Part shown: piece after piece, positions 1-11,478 of the stretch
Layout of the letters: every line of letters begins with the position of its first letter
Numbering within the stretch: the first letter of the stretch is position 1
Source of the DNA: Chondrus crispus
Taxonomy: Eukaryota; Rhodophyta; Florideophyceae; Gigartinales; Gigartinaceae
Length of the DNA stretch: 64,000 nt
Assembly: GCF_000350225.1 (NCBI RefSeq)
Contig: NW_005179043.1
Coordinates: 117,884 to 181,883, forward strand
Direction of reading: 5' to 3'
Program-made: the position numbers and the translations under genes
The notes under the pieces: generated by a model
Seen by the model: the letters and a program-made list of their open reading frames with translations, nothing else
What the model was told of the DNA's origin: nothing
The model's database searches: none

Positions 1-213
1 TGTCTGACCGCTCAGACAGTCCCGGGGTTCACAGATGGACTTTGTGGAGGTGTTATTTGTAGGAGTTTGGTGAGGTGCCCATTGGACCGTTTGTCCTCCT
101 TTGATGACAAAAGATATTTTATGTTTTTAGACAACGCAAAGCGTGATTTCACTCGTATTCTTTGCAACAGCAAGGCCGTCACCACAGGTAAAGCATTTGC
201 TCGTCTATTCTAG
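1..213 (+). other. possible partial host exon cut by the window edge
   Basis: Frame 1 is open from the first base to a stop at 211-213 and reads like protein, with stretches such as FDDKRYFMFLDNAKRDF. A possible splice donor (CAG/GTAAAG) lies near 187. No domain is recognised and no start codon is in view, so this may be the tail of an exon beginning before the window or a chance open frame. Bases 214-347 hold nothing I can name. Confidence 0.22.
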
Positions 214-347
214 CGCAAACAAACTCCTTGATGCACATAAAGGTGTTTAAAAGAAAATGGCGACTCACACTAAGCATTTTTCTTGAAGCTAATTTTACCA
301 CAGTAGCAAATAAACATTGCGGTGAGGGCTTTGTATTCGGTTCAAAC

Positions 348-457
348 TGACGGACCGCAAGGACAGACTGTTCATATCACAGTCTGTCCACAACAGTATT
401 TAATAGGAGCGACGGCGACGACGAGTAAAGCCACCCAATGAGGATTACAATTCTTCA
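348..457 (+). repeat. Copia-1 5' LTR
   Basis: This 110-bp repeat begins TGACGGACCG and ends ATTCTTCA. It matches 4861-4970 over its full length and is related to the LTR at 29149-29260. Inside it GGACAGACTGT (361-371) is mirrored by ACAGTCTGTCC (379-389), a perfect 11-bp stem that would lie in the transcribed leader. Confidence 0.92.
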
Positions 458-477
458 GGTTATGGCCCGCTTCGCAC
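458..477 (+). other. Copia-1 primer-binding site, half-tRNA-Met type
   Basis: Directly after the LTR comes GGTTATGGCCCGCTTCGC. Its complement resembles the anticodon stem-loop of initiator tRNA-Met (...GGGCCATAACC), the kind of half-tRNA primer known from Drosophila copia. The same bases follow the Copia-3 LTR at 29261. The tRNA assignment is inference because the host tRNA is not in the window. Confidence 0.6.
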
Positions 478-714
478 AACTGCAAAACTCACTGACAGCC
501 TGACTTCAAATTGGATCGCGCTACACGCACATGCAGAGGCACCGCAAACCCAAGCAACCGCCGACCCCCTGCGCACCGCCAAGACGGAACGGACAACCCA
601 TCCCCGCTCCCACGGCAAATCCGAACCGAATCCTCATCACCCCCTTCCCCACTGCACCCCGCAGCACTCCTCTACATCCGTCCCCGCCCCATTACAACCC
701 CTCACACGTCTACC

Positions 715-1200
715 ATGGATCTCAAAGACATGCCAAAACTTGATCGATCCAACTATGGACCATGGCTCCTCGCTCTCCGATCCGCAGCGTACAACAACGA
801 CGCCATATATCACGTTGACAGCAACCTAACGCTTCCCGACAATGAACAAGACCGCAAGGCTCACATGCACGCCAAAGCACCCTCTCACCGGCAAAATGCT
901 AGCCACCATACCGACAGAAATAATCAACCTGCGCCTCAGCAGCCAACCCCGCACGACATATTCCAAAAGCTCAAGACCCACCTCGACACAACCAACGTCA
1001 GCGATCACTTTTATCTCAAGCAACTCGCCGAACAATGTAACATCGATCCAGGCCAGTCAATATTCGAGTACGTGAAAAGACACGGACACATCCGTGCACA
1101 GATGATCGCAGCAAGATTTCCGTAAATCGCCAACCCCTCAACTACCGTCGACTTCATGGTCGAAGGACTCAAAAAATCCCGCCACAGCGGACATTGGCCT
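715..1200 (+). pseudogene. Copia-1 gag remnant
   Basis: The ATG at 715 (CTACCATGG context) opens a gag N-terminus reading MDLKDMPKLDRSNYGPW, typical of the UBN2/Copia gag family, which packages element RNA. The same protein begins at 29506 in Copia-3, which supports the start. The reading frame decays toward the end; the approximate limit is where similarity fades. Confidence 0.7.
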
Positions 1201-2299
1201 CCAACTGCTATCACTGCAACCCAAGGACACCAAAGACTTTGTCCACAAATTTAATTGCATCCAAAATTACCGCAATGCGATCCAACCCACCACCTCATGG
1301 CAACACACCACGCCACAAGCCCGGCCGTACCACACGCCCCCCACTTGGCGTGCACAAAGGCGAACTATTCGCCGGCCCCCACCACACCACCCCAACCCAT
1401 GCCAACACCACATATCAAAATGTATAAGGCGCCCCCAACACTCCGAAACCGAGTGCCGAGACCGTACACACCCCCACCTGAGACGGGCTCCAATCAAGAG
1501 CACGCGGGCCAAGGCCCGTGTCACACAGGACAACATCGCCTCGTCACACATCGATCTACATGCACATGACACGGACACCGAAGAGGAAGGTTACCACACA
1601 GCAGAGGGTACGTTCATCCTCGACTCCGCCGCCCACTCCACGCACACAGCCCAACCCCTACCCAACATGAAACGTCTCACACAATCACAACAATCAGTCC
1701 CCGCCACTAACCATGTCACATCCTGCACACATGCGACACCATCCAGAGCTATACGAATACAGGCCATCCACTACGACTGAGGGCCGTACACAGCCCCCCA
1801 ATCCCATACACACTAGTCTCAGTACACGATATCGCATCACTAAAATGTACCATCGCATTCACCAAAGCAAAGGCTATCATACGAGACGACAACAACACAG
1901 TCATAGGAACAGCTCCATGGAACTCCAAGCTCCACGCCTACGCTTGGACACCGCGCAAACTCACCATCAACCAGACGGCAAGGAGCGCACGCACATTCCG
2001 CAGAAACATCACCGAAAGAGAGGCAGCCAAGCAGCCCCGACCCACCGGAAAAATACGAAAACAACAGCACCCCCCACAAAACCGGGCTTGCTCCCGAGCC
2101 GCACACCAACAACGCGCTGAGCCTCGCGCATACAGCACTTCCAACACCACAACCCGCACACACCGCAAAAAATTACACTCACCACAGCTAAGGCATACGA
2201 GTGGCACATCGCCCTAAACCACGGCCCCCCAAGGCACTTCAGCGCATGGCGAAAGAGGGCACATTTCCGAACCTCCCCCGCAGCCTTCAAGGCGCCCCT

Positions 2300-4700
2300 C
2301 CCCCCATCAGCTGCTCCTCATGCGCCCACGCGCGCCAACAACCCCGACTGCACCAACGAACCTGCCACTCACAGAACATCTCGGAACAGCTCAGCTCAGA
2401 CACGTGTGGTCCCATCACGCCACCCTCCACCGACGGCAATGTACACATATTCACATGCATCGACACAGCCAGCCGGTACCTCGTCACATACTACATTAAG
2501 CGACGACAGGAAGTCATTGACATAATACCGCGACTGTTTCACACACTTTCTCGGCAACGGAAACTCCCCCGAGCGTACAGAACCGACAACGCCAAGTAGT
2601 TCCCCTCAGCGCCCGCCAAAGCGACGTACAACGCCCACGGCATACAACACATCACCAACACGCCACACCAACCCCAGTAATATTCTATAGCCGAAAGAAT
2701 TAACAAAACACTCTTCTCTAGCGCCTGCGCCGCTCTCCATCACGCCTCACTACTACCCCAATTATGGGAGGACGCTGTGCGTGAGGCCGCATTTAAATAT
2801 AACATAATGAGATACAGCGCGACACAAGAGAGCCCATGGACACTATGGCACGGACGACGAGCCCGCATGACGCACATCTTCGCATTCGGGCAAAATGGCA
2901 CTGCACCGATCCCCGCTCCCAAAAAAACTCCAAGGAAGAAGCGAGCCGGGGCGATACATGTACCTAATCTCGGAAACCCACATAATGACAATAGCAATCC
3001 GAAGCCAGCGCTACCGAGTCATACGCGCAATAGACTTCAAGCCATACACGAGACATCAGGACCCCACATTCACGTCAAGTTTTGCATTCAAAACAAAAAC
3101 GGCAAGCGCACGCACGCGCAAACCTTCCCCCGGCGCGGCACGCAACCCACCACCGCCCAAAACAGTCTAATCTACGACACCAGCGCCTCGCCACCTCAAT
3201 GCAGCCAGACAGTACCCCGACGCGGAACAATGGGAAACCGCACACAATGACGAGTTAGACACACTCGACAAGCAGAGGACGATCAAATGGATACCCCGAA
3301 ACCAAGTCCCCCCCAACACAACCCTGATCCCCCTGACCATGACCTACCGCTACAAGCGCACGCCACACGGCAAATTCGACAAACGCAACGCACTCTGCTC
3401 CATACACGGCGATCGCATGAAGCCGGGTCAACACTTCGACCCCAAGCAAACGTCCACCTTCATGGCAGAAAAGACCTCAGTACGAACATTGCTCGCCTTA
3501 GCGGCGGAGCACAGATGGCCCGTCCAATGCATGGCCATTACAGCAGCATCCTTACACGACACACACGACCCAAAATTCTCCGTCTACGTGCGCCAGCACC
3601 CGCAATTCGACGGCACAATGAAGCACCCACATCTAGCAGGACAACTCATCGGAAATCTCTACAGGGGCCGCTCTGCCGGCCACCGCTACACCACAGGTTT
3701 GCGAAAGCATCTATCTCGCCACGGATATCACCAATGCGACAGCGACCCCTGCCTGTTTACCAAAAGAACACCCAACGGCTCTCTGCTAGTCACCGTCAGC
3801 ATGGACGACTTTCTTGTAACAGCATCTCAGCAGCCCTCATTGACAATCTACTCACCAGCCTGCAAACAAAATACAAAAATCAAGAACATGGGCTTCCCCA
3901 AGTCCTACCTAGACTGGAAAATCACCAGAGATGCACAGGGCCGCATCCACATGTCCCAACAACCGACAATTGAGAACATCCTCAAAAAGCATAAAATGGC
4001 AGACTGGAACCCCAAAACTACCCCCGCACCACAGAAACCCAACAAAAACATCGAAGACCAATCCGCCCCTTCCCACACGCTCCGGCAAGTCACTACCGAT
4101 CCATCCTCGGAGAACTTCGATACGTCGTCGACAGTACCAGATACGACTTTTATCACACCACAAACTCCCTCACTCTCCACAGCAAACAACCCCACCAAGC
4201 CCACTGGCACGCCTTCAAATGGCTACTCCGATACCTAAAGAGTACCGCCAGCAACGCAATAACATATCACGCGAACAACCCCTCTGCTTGCGCACGTACA
4301 ACGATGCCGATTACGCCAATGCAAAAAGCCGCAAGTCACAAAAAGGAATCATACACACAGTCGGCCACTCCCCCATCGCATGGACATCTTCTCCAAAAGC
4401 CATTGTCGCACTATCAACCTGTGAGGCGGAGTACGTAGCTGCCTCGCTAGCTGCTCATCAGACGCTCTGGCTACGCAGACTGCTCCGCGACATGCTCCAA
4501 AAACAAAAACATCCGACAACGATCTTCATCGACAACAAATCAACAATCCAGCTACCAGAAAATTCCGCCCCACGCGCCGACGCAAGCTCATCGATGTACG
4601 ACTCCACCATCTGCAACACCACATCCAACGCGCCAACATCGTACCACAACACATCCCGTCAGCGCACAACCCAGCAGACCTCTTTACCAAAGCACTAGGC
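2300..4700 (+). pseudogene. Copia-1 pol remnant (integrase, reverse transcriptase, RNase H)
   Basis: Integrase-core similarity lies around 2.35-2.7 kb (SSDTCGP, YRTDNAK). RVT_2-type reverse transcriptase follows around 3.3-4.2 kb, with the CSIHGDRMKPG and SMDDFLVTA motif regions. Copia RNase H is at 4.3-4.7 kb (CEAEYVAASLAAHQTLWL). The closest relative in the window is Copia-4 (47.9-50.2 kb), whose same regions are far better kept. The region has several breaks and cannot be expected to make a working polyprotein. Confidence 0.8.
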
Positions 4701-4860
4701 CCCATCCGCTTCCAAGAGCTTTGGCAAATATTACAACTGAGCCCTCCCCGCAGCCATGACCCACAGGAACACCCCAGCTCCACATCCACGAGCTCCCATC
4801 AGCGTCCTCCGGGACTGACGGACCGCAACTCTTTTCATCAGACGCTGAAGTGTACTCGTG

Positions 4861-4970
4861 TAACGGACCGCAAGGACAGACTGTCCATATCACAGTCTGT
4901 CCACAACAGTATTTAATAGGAGCGACGGCGACGACGAATAAAGCCACCCCATGAGGATTACGATTCATCA
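4861..4970 (+). repeat. Copia-1 3' LTR
   Basis: This is the full-length 110-bp partner of 348-457, ending GATTCATCA and followed by the CAAAC duplication. A second partial match to the first 13 bases of the LTR lies just upstream at 4816-4828. Confidence 0.92.
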
Positions 4971-4988
4971 CAAACTAACAGAAAAAAA

Positions 4989-5090
4989 TGTCTCAGACGA
5001 CCGGGGCCCATCACGGAAAGATATCCGTTTGGCCGGAGACCGTACAGTGGTTGTTGAGGAGTTTCGCAACCGACGAGGCGATCCGTCAAG
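4989..5090 (+). repeat. 102-bp fragment of Gypsy-2 gag
   Basis: These 102 bases match 56823-56924 (Gypsy-2 gag) without length change and with only a few substitutions. The fragment is wedged between the Copia-1 3' flank and the left end of the DIRS-like element and stops exactly where that element begins. It looks like the stump of another Gypsy-2 family copy that later elements cut off. Confidence 0.85.
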
Positions 5091-5226
5091 TGAAGAGTCA
5101 TCCGTGGAGTAGCGAGCGGCCTTGACAGTGTAATGACAGTATGCCGAGCGTCGCCGTCGCTGTTCCACTTATAAGCCCTTCTCCGAGGTCACCGTCTCCG
5201 TTCTGAGGCATGTCTATTTCTCTTTC
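5091..5226 (+). repeat. left direct terminal repeat of the DIRS-like element
   Basis: It starts TGAAGAGTCATCCG and ends in a pyrimidine run (TCTATTTCTCTTTC). It matches 11479-11575 in the same orientation apart from a ~39-bp block present only here. The left edge abuts the Gypsy-2 gag chip. Confidence 0.8.
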
Positions 5227-5299
5227 TGAGAAATTCCCCCTCCACTCCTCTGGCGGTGACACATTCTGCGTAGCACACACAGCGTGCTAAAGAGAATCC

Positions 5300-5950
5300 A
5301 ATGGCCGACAACCACGACGGCGGGCTCCCCCCTACGGTGGGGGTGGCGGTGCAGGCCGCGTGGGCGGCTGCAAAGCCGGAACGTCATGATTACGGCGCTG
5401 TCGTCATGGAATTGAATTCTCTCAAGTTGGTTGGCGTGGGGAGTGTGTTTGAAAGGGGGCCGCACGTGCCGGTAACCCATGTGGGGTACTTTAAGCCCCC
5501 AGATGCATTCCTCTCCGAGCTGTGGTCTAAGGACCGACGATCCGCGAAAGAATGAGAGTACATCAACGCGGCAGGAGTGTGGGCGGAGCTTGGCTTGGCT
5601 GCGTTGGAAGTGTCTAAGGCACAAGATGGAGACCTGCAAGATCTCAGGAGGAGGTTGGCTTTGGCGCAGAACTCGTTCAAGGCTGCGTTGGAGGTACTGT
5701 CGATGTGCGCCCAGTACTTCCTGGATCTGACAGATCAAGGAGTTAAGAGGGCAATACAGATGTCCTTTCTTGTCGAACAGGGACAGCATGGGGTGTTCTC
5801 CGAATCTTACCGTACTGCACGGGAGGCCCCCACATCTAAGTTGGAGATTGAGGCCGCAAAGCAGCTCGCCAATGCAAGATTGGAGACGGCGAGCGGACGC
5901 GGCTATGGGGATGGGGGTGTGCCCCGAGGGCCCGCCCAGTCAGAGTGACG
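5300..5950 (+). pseudogene. DIRS-like ORF1 (gag-like) remnant
   Basis: The frame starting MADNHDGGLPPTVGVA at 5301 and the following frame up to about 5.95 kb occupy the gag position ahead of the reverse transcriptase. The second part is alanine- and leucine-rich and probably helical (EVLSMCAQYFLDLTDQ). No conserved domain is recognised; the assignment rests on position. Confidence 0.5.
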
Positions 5951-7660
5951 GGCGCCCTAAAGAGCAAAGCAGAAGCAAAGGTGGCTGGGGGACTACCTTT
6001 GCGGCGAGGGACGACTACGAGGACCGAAGTATGGTCATCGGAGCTCAAGGCGTCGGACTATCTCGTCCGGGCGGTGCGATACGGTATCCGAGACATGCCC
6101 GAGAAGCCGTTTACGGATGGATTGATGCTGTCGGAACTCCCACAGACGGAAGAAGACACGGCATTTGCGACGAAGGACTTGGAGGAAGGATGTTTGCAAG
6201 GTGTGTACGAGAAGATTGGGTGGGAAGATGCGCAGGGAATTTTGGCCGCGGGAAAGATGGCCATCTTTCCCGCGGCCAAAAAAACGAAACCGGTTTCGTC
6301 GGCGTTTGTTGTGTGGCAAGGGGAGGGGGCGGAACGGAAGGGGAGGTTTGTCATCAACTTCCACCGGCAGAGCAAGCACTGGCCGAGGGGGAGCATCAAG
6401 ATGGAGACAATTCCCTCGTTCGCGGCGGACATTCAGAAGGACGACATGTTGATGTCATGGGATGTGCAGAGGGGATACCGGCACTTTTACTTGCATCCGG
6501 ACATTCGTAACTTCTTCGTGTTCCGCTACGGGGGTTGTTTCTACCGTTGCGTCGCTCTCCACTTTGGATGGGGACGCTCTGTGCTGTGGTTCACGAAGTT
6601 GTTCCGCCCTCTGGTGCGCCACATGCGGGAGAAATTCGGCTACAAGGTGCTGCCGTATATCGCCGACTTTTTGGTTGCACCTTGTCGGTATGGGCGCCGT
6701 TCTACACTGGAGGATTTCAAAAGGGCGCGGAAGCGGCTCTCGGCGCTGTTTGGAAGTTTGGGTATTGTGCGCCACGGAACGAAGGGTTGTTGGGAAGGGA
6801 GTCGCCAGCTGGATCACCTAGGGATGCACATGGACACGGAAGCGATGAAAGTCTATGTGTCGGATTCCAAGGTAAGGAAGGTGCGTGCGCTGGGGAAGAG
6901 GATCTTGTTGTTGGCTCAGAGGAACAGACAGTTGGTGTCGGTCAGGTCGCTAAGGCATTTCTGCGGCGTGTGCGTTTCATTGTCGCTCGCGGTACCCTTC
7001 GCCCGTTTTTACACGCGCTCCACACTTGGACATGTCTCTCGCGGGACGCAAGGAGCAAGGATCAAATTAGAAGGTGGCATCCCGGAGCAAGCCCGCAAGC
7101 TCCAGGTGGTGCTGCCTGAAACTTATCCGCAACGACGACGCGCAAAGCGCACGGGGGTGAGGGGGCGGAGCCACGGCATGGTATCAGGCTTGATGGATGG
7201 CGACAAAAGAGTATCCCAAGGAGCCGGTCAGATGAGGGGGCGAGACGCCGACACCACTCAGTTGGGGGAGAGAGGTGGGAAGGTGCGGTTGAGTCGGCAG
7301 TCGCTCAGGGACCTTCGTTATTGGCTTTCATTAACCAGGGGGAAGGACGCGATCTCGTGCGACGCGACCCGCACCTGGCGATGCACAGCGACGCAGCGGA
7401 TGTGGGCTACAGCGGCACGTTGGGATTCGATATGGAGCAAGGATTGCGGGGTTTGTGGGAGGGTCGCGGTTTCTGGAAGGCGGACGATCGAGCGCAGTCG
7501 ATTACTTTGCGAGAGTTGAAAGCCGTCCGACTCCTGTTGTACCGACACTTTGCCCACTACGTATCCAACCCCCGGGTGCGACGAATCCTGTTGCACGAGT
7601 ACAACCAGGCCGTTGTCTACATCCTCAACGCGATGGTTTCGGCGTCGAAGGAGATGATGA
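5950..7660 (+). pseudogene. DIRS-like reverse transcriptase / RNase H remnant
   Basis: The block WDVQRGYRHFYLHPD, the fingers-palm stretch ending VLPYIADFLVAP and the following thumb region are characteristic of DIRS/PAT reverse transcriptases. RNase H-like sequence (AMHSDAADVGYSGTLGF) follows near 7.38-7.6 kb. The protein would copy element RNA into circular DNA for the recombinase. The region is broken and GC-rich compared with neighbouring host DNA. Confidence 0.75.
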
Positions 7661-8139
7661 CGTAACTGCGGAAGTTGGAAGCTCTCCTGCGAGTATTGGG
7701 CTTGCGCCTGGAGGCGCGTTGGATTCTGTCCGCCGTCAACCGCTTCGCTGACACGCTGTCCCGCACGTAGGACCCGGGCGATGTTCGCGCAACTTCGGAA
7801 TTGTTACAATCCATACAGGCGGAATATGGTGTGGATCACGTGGAGTTCAAGGACCGGCCGCTGGGGGAGACCATGGTGGCGCTTCGGAAGCACCTATAGA
7901 CGCAGATGCAAGAGGATTGGGGAGACGGGAAGGGGGGGCTATAGAATCCGCCCTTCGACCTGCTGCCGGTGGTGGTTCGCAAAATCGAGGCGGAGGGTGG
8001 TCGGGGTGTCCTGTTGGCTCCGAATTGGCCGGCGCAAGCATGGTACGCGCGCTTGCGCGCGTTAGCGTGTCGCGTTCAGGTCAGCACCCAGGCGCCGATT
8101 CTGCGCTGCTGGTCGGCAGAGAGGGCAAGGGGGACGCTT

Positions 8140-9180
8140 GGCCGATGGTTGTGGCACAGATCGGATAGGGGAGAGTAGGAAGGAGGGGATTGTTGCTTCG
8201 GTGTTGTCAAGAGCGGGTACGGATACGCCTACTGGGGGCGTGGAGGAGGCAGCGTCGCTGTTGGCCAACTTGGGTTGGAGGAAGCGCACGTGGACGACCC
8301 GATCGACTCAGATTTGTAAATGGCTGGCTTTCTGCGATGAGGAGCTAAGGTTGCCACTGCCGGCGGAAGAAGGAGATGTTCTCGTATACATTGGCTACCT
8401 GTCACTCGAGGGAAGGGTGAGTGCTGCCTCAGCGCCGCAATACGTCTCGGCAGTGTCGCGGTATCATATCAGCTATGGGTATGCGTCCCCCACCCTGACC
8501 CTCTCAGTCAAGGACTTGTTACAAGCCTTCGCGAACAAAGAGGAACAGACCGACCCCGAACAGTTGGTCCGGGTGGGATATGGGGCTGATGTGATGAAAC
8601 GTGTGCTGGAATTTGGCCTGATGGCCATTGATGTCGAGAATGTTAGGGCGTGTGCCGCGGTTATGTTTTCCTTTATCTTCCATTGCCGCGGCGTTACCGT
8701 GGCATACGTCGCAGCTACGGATGTGTCAGGCACGCCGGAGAGAGTCACAGCACATTTGAGACACTGGAAGGGGAAATCGCTCCGCCGACCGCCCATCCTA
8801 TCTTACGCTCGGAGTCCTTCCTGGCGGCCGGGCTCCGTCCCGGACGCCCTACTACTTCGCTGGTTTTCCATGCGCCCGGTATCCGCAGGTCTCTTCGATC
8901 TAAGTCTTCCCAACCGCCTGGGTACTGCTCGCCTCACTCCTGCTGTGTCCCGGGCGCTCGGGCTCGTGAACACTGTCCCGCCGTCTGGTGTCTACTATGG
9001 CTCTCATAGTCCGCGCATCGGGGGGGTTAATGAGCTCCTCAATTTACATTACCCGAAGCTTTGGATTATGCACCGTCTTGATTGGTCGTCTGAACGGATG
9101 TTTTCCGTCTACTCGACAGCCGCATTGTTATCACCGCCATGTCGGAGTGGTTCTTTGGCCACCTTCGCGCTGCCCCTGTG
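8140..9180 (+). pseudogene. DIRS-like tyrosine recombinase remnant
   Basis: An N-terminal core-binding-like part (WLAFCDEELRLPLPAEEGDVLVYIGYLS) is followed by a catalytic-domain-like part with SHSPRIGGVNELL (the H-x-x-R region) and a terminal MFSVYSTAAL stretch carrying the candidate nucleophile tyrosine. This arrangement is known for the recombinases of DIRS-type elements. It lies directly before the pogo insertion. Confidence 0.75.
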
Positions 9181-9217
9181 GCCCCTCCGCTTTAACTGGA
9201 CCCTTCGCGTCAGTGTA

Positions 9218-9246
9218 CACAGTAAAGAGGGGTGCCCTCAACTCCG
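9218..9246 (+). repeat. pogo-like left terminal inverted repeat
   Basis: It begins CACAGTAAAGAGGGGTGCC. Its reverse complement aligns without gaps to 11441-11469. CAGT near the tip resembles pogo/Tigger termini. Confidence 0.82.
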
Positions 9247-9493
9247 GACAAAAGTGCTCCAATCAAAAAATCAGGAATTCTTTGTAAACAGCCATGAAAA
9301 GTGAGTTTCTCTGCCCCGACCAGCCATTCCTCCTCTGGTTCCTTCTGTTCAGCAGACCGTACCGGAAAACACGTTGTTACTTTTAAAAATAATTCTTACC
9401 AGTCGAACCCGCGCACCGCAATTGTGTTTAGGCGGGAGTTTCAAACATGGCCTTCCAAATATGAGTGTACAGTAAAATGCGACGTCTGTCCGG

Positions 9494-11195
9494 ATGTCCG
9501 AGATCACCATTCCCATCTCAGACATGCCCGGACGCCAGAACTCTGCGGCCTTTAACAAAATGCCAGCAAGAGCAGTCTGCCATGTCGCAGAAGGCCACAG
9601 CTACCGCTCTGCAGCCTCCCGATTCGCTATACCCAAATCGACGCTCTCTGATCGTTTGAAGGCTCCTATATCCAAGCCTGGGAGGAAGCAGTCCCTGACA
9701 CAATGCAAAGAGAACATGGTTGTAGACCTGCTTATTAAGTACGCACACAAAGCAACGCCTCTCTCGCGATGCCACCTTGGAGACGCAATCGAGCTAATCA
9801 CGTCCAATATGCCTCCAGAAAGGCGTCGTAGGTTACGTTTCAAGAACGGAAGGCCTGGAGTTCGATTTATTCGTGAATTCTATAAGCGGCACAGTACTGT
9901 GTTTAGCTTTCGTCGGGCTTGCCCTCAGCAGGCTGTACGGTTTAACGCAGTTAATGGCGAATCTTTGATAACGCACTTTGCGACATTAGAGAAACTTATC
10001 CACGAACATAACAATGATGATTCTCGTTTATTTAATTTAGACGAAGCTGGGGCATCTCCAGAGAAAGATGTGGGGAATAAGGACTCAGCCAGGTGGTACA
10101 TGCCTCGTTCCGGATGTCAAGATACGCGTATGGCGTGCAATTGCAAACAAGAATCGAATCACTATCATGGCTGTTATTAGCGCTGCTGGGGAACATGCGC
10201 CTCCTTTGTTCGTTCTGAAAGGCAGTCAAATACCTTACCGTATCGTCATCAGAAATGGGCAGGCAATTACTGAATCTCCAGTCTCATTACTACCTCGTCA
10301 CGCAGTCATTGCAATGCGGGCAGCAAACGGCGGTGTAGACTCAATAAACTTCTACAATTGGGCATTAACGTTCTCATATTACACAAAGGATCTGCGTGCG
10401 AATGGCAGAAAGGTACTATTGGTGTATGACGGGTATCGTTCACATTTGAGTATCCAAGTCCTGAAGCTGTTTAAGCACAATTCAGTCGTAGTATATGCCT
10501 TGCCCGCTCATACATCTGGAAAACTTCAGCCTTTGGATACCGTTGTGTTTGCGGCGTTTAAAGCAGCTATCAGTAAGGCGTTACAGACGTGTGTGATAGC
10601 CGCTCTACAGTCTGTGTTCAGTTTATACGACTTCTGCGCAGTTCTAAAGGATGCGTATATGCAATCTTTTACTTGCGCCAATATCAAGGCCAGTTCTCGT
10701 CGGTCCGGACTCCGGCCTCTTGATAGAACGCGTTTGAATGGCGTTCCGCGCCCGGAAACGGCGGGGGAGAATGCAGAGATACTGTCTACAGAAGAATTGG
10801 AATTATTGTTTAGGAGGAAGCAAAACGTCGTTAGGAAGTCGATTTTAGGTGATGATGCAGTGATGCAGGCATCTGGGTTTATCGATACAAATAACGGCTG
10901 TGTTGTGACTTCCGACAAAGCCATTTCTTTAGTTGAATCTGCAATGAATAGGAAGAGGACAGCACTTCAGAAGAAATCATTAATTAGACTGGACAAAGAG
11001 GCCAATCGAAGCCGGCAAAAGGCAGCAAGGAAGTGCGAGGTGGCGCGACTGCGCAATGCCTCAGTGCACCGCCGGGCGGCGCGTGCAGGCCTAGAGGTCC
11101 AGGCTTTCCAGAGTCAATGCCGTTCTATGCAGGAGCGCAGAGTTGTTGCGCAGATTCGGACCCTGAAGAAGAGAGGTGCCCGGAATGCACTGTAG
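9494..11195 (+). pseudogene. pogo-like transposase, frameshifted
   Basis: From ATG 9494 the protein starts with a Psq-type helix-turn-helix (YRSAASRFAIPKSTLSDRLK), followed by a CENP-B-type DNA-binding region (LGDAIELITSNMP, RFIREFYKRH). The DDE_1 nuclease core then follows, with candidate acidic residues in LFNLDEAG, VYDGYRSH and LQPLD. A basic C-terminal tail (KKSLIRLDKEANRSRQKAARK) ends at 11195, with AATAAA at 11228. Reading moves from frame 2 to frame 3 between the DDE blocks, around 10.12 kb, so one frameshift separates the first Asp from the other two and the copy is probably inactive. The family cuts and pastes at TA sites in the nucleus. Confidence 0.85.
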
Positions 11196-11440
11196 ACAAA
11201 TCTTAGAGATTTGGGTTTAAATGTTTGAATAAAAATAGGATGATTTGTGTCCGATCTTTAGAGCAATTTGTCTTCATTCCAAAGGGATGTACTTGCTGGC
11301 AGCTCCTGTTAGTTTATTCTATTGGCTGTGTATGATCACAACATTTGGGAAAGAAGGGAATCGTAGCTTTCTTTTGGTTCTAAAATCATTTTGCACGGAT
11401 ATCTATGAGGGTTTAGATGGCCAATACTGCACCACTGGTT

Positions 11441-11469
11441 CGGACTGGAGGGCACCACCCCTTTATGTG
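11441..11469 (+). repeat. pogo-like right terminal inverted repeat
   Basis: CGGACTGGAGGGCACC opens the right end and pairs with the reverse complement of 9218-9246. It is followed by TA and then by the right direct repeat of the DIRS-like element. Confidence 0.82.
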
Positions 11470-11478
11470 TATGCGGGT

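Larger units (their letters stand above)
348..4970 (+). mobile_element. Copia-1, Ty1/Copia LTR retrotransposon fossil with both LTRs
   Basis: Two 110-bp LTRs bound the element, and the 5 bases CAAAC occur directly outside both ends (343-347 and 4971-4975), a target-site duplication of the size Copia integrases make. Parts follow the Copia order: gag (about 0.7-1.2 kb), integrase (about 2.3-2.7 kb), reverse transcriptase (about 3.3-4.2 kb) and RNase H (about 4.2-4.7 kb). The coding part is badly decayed, with roughly eight or more breaks. The LTRs differ at about 6 of 110 positions by eye, so the insertion is moderately young. Its gag is close to that of Copia-3 at 29.5 kb, so the two are one family. 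Confidence 0.9.
9218..11469 (+). mobile_element. pogo-like DNA transposon nested in the DIRS-like element
   Basis: The element is 2252 bp. Its ends are 29-bp inverted repeats matching at about 22 of 29 positions by eye, and TA lies outside both ends (9216-9217 and 11470-11471), the target duplication of the Tc1/mariner superfamily. The interior encodes a pogo/Tigger-type transposase with helix-turn-helix and DDE parts. The sequence flanking the two TAs reads on as the 3' part of the DIRS-like element, so it inserted later than its host. Confidence 0.88.
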
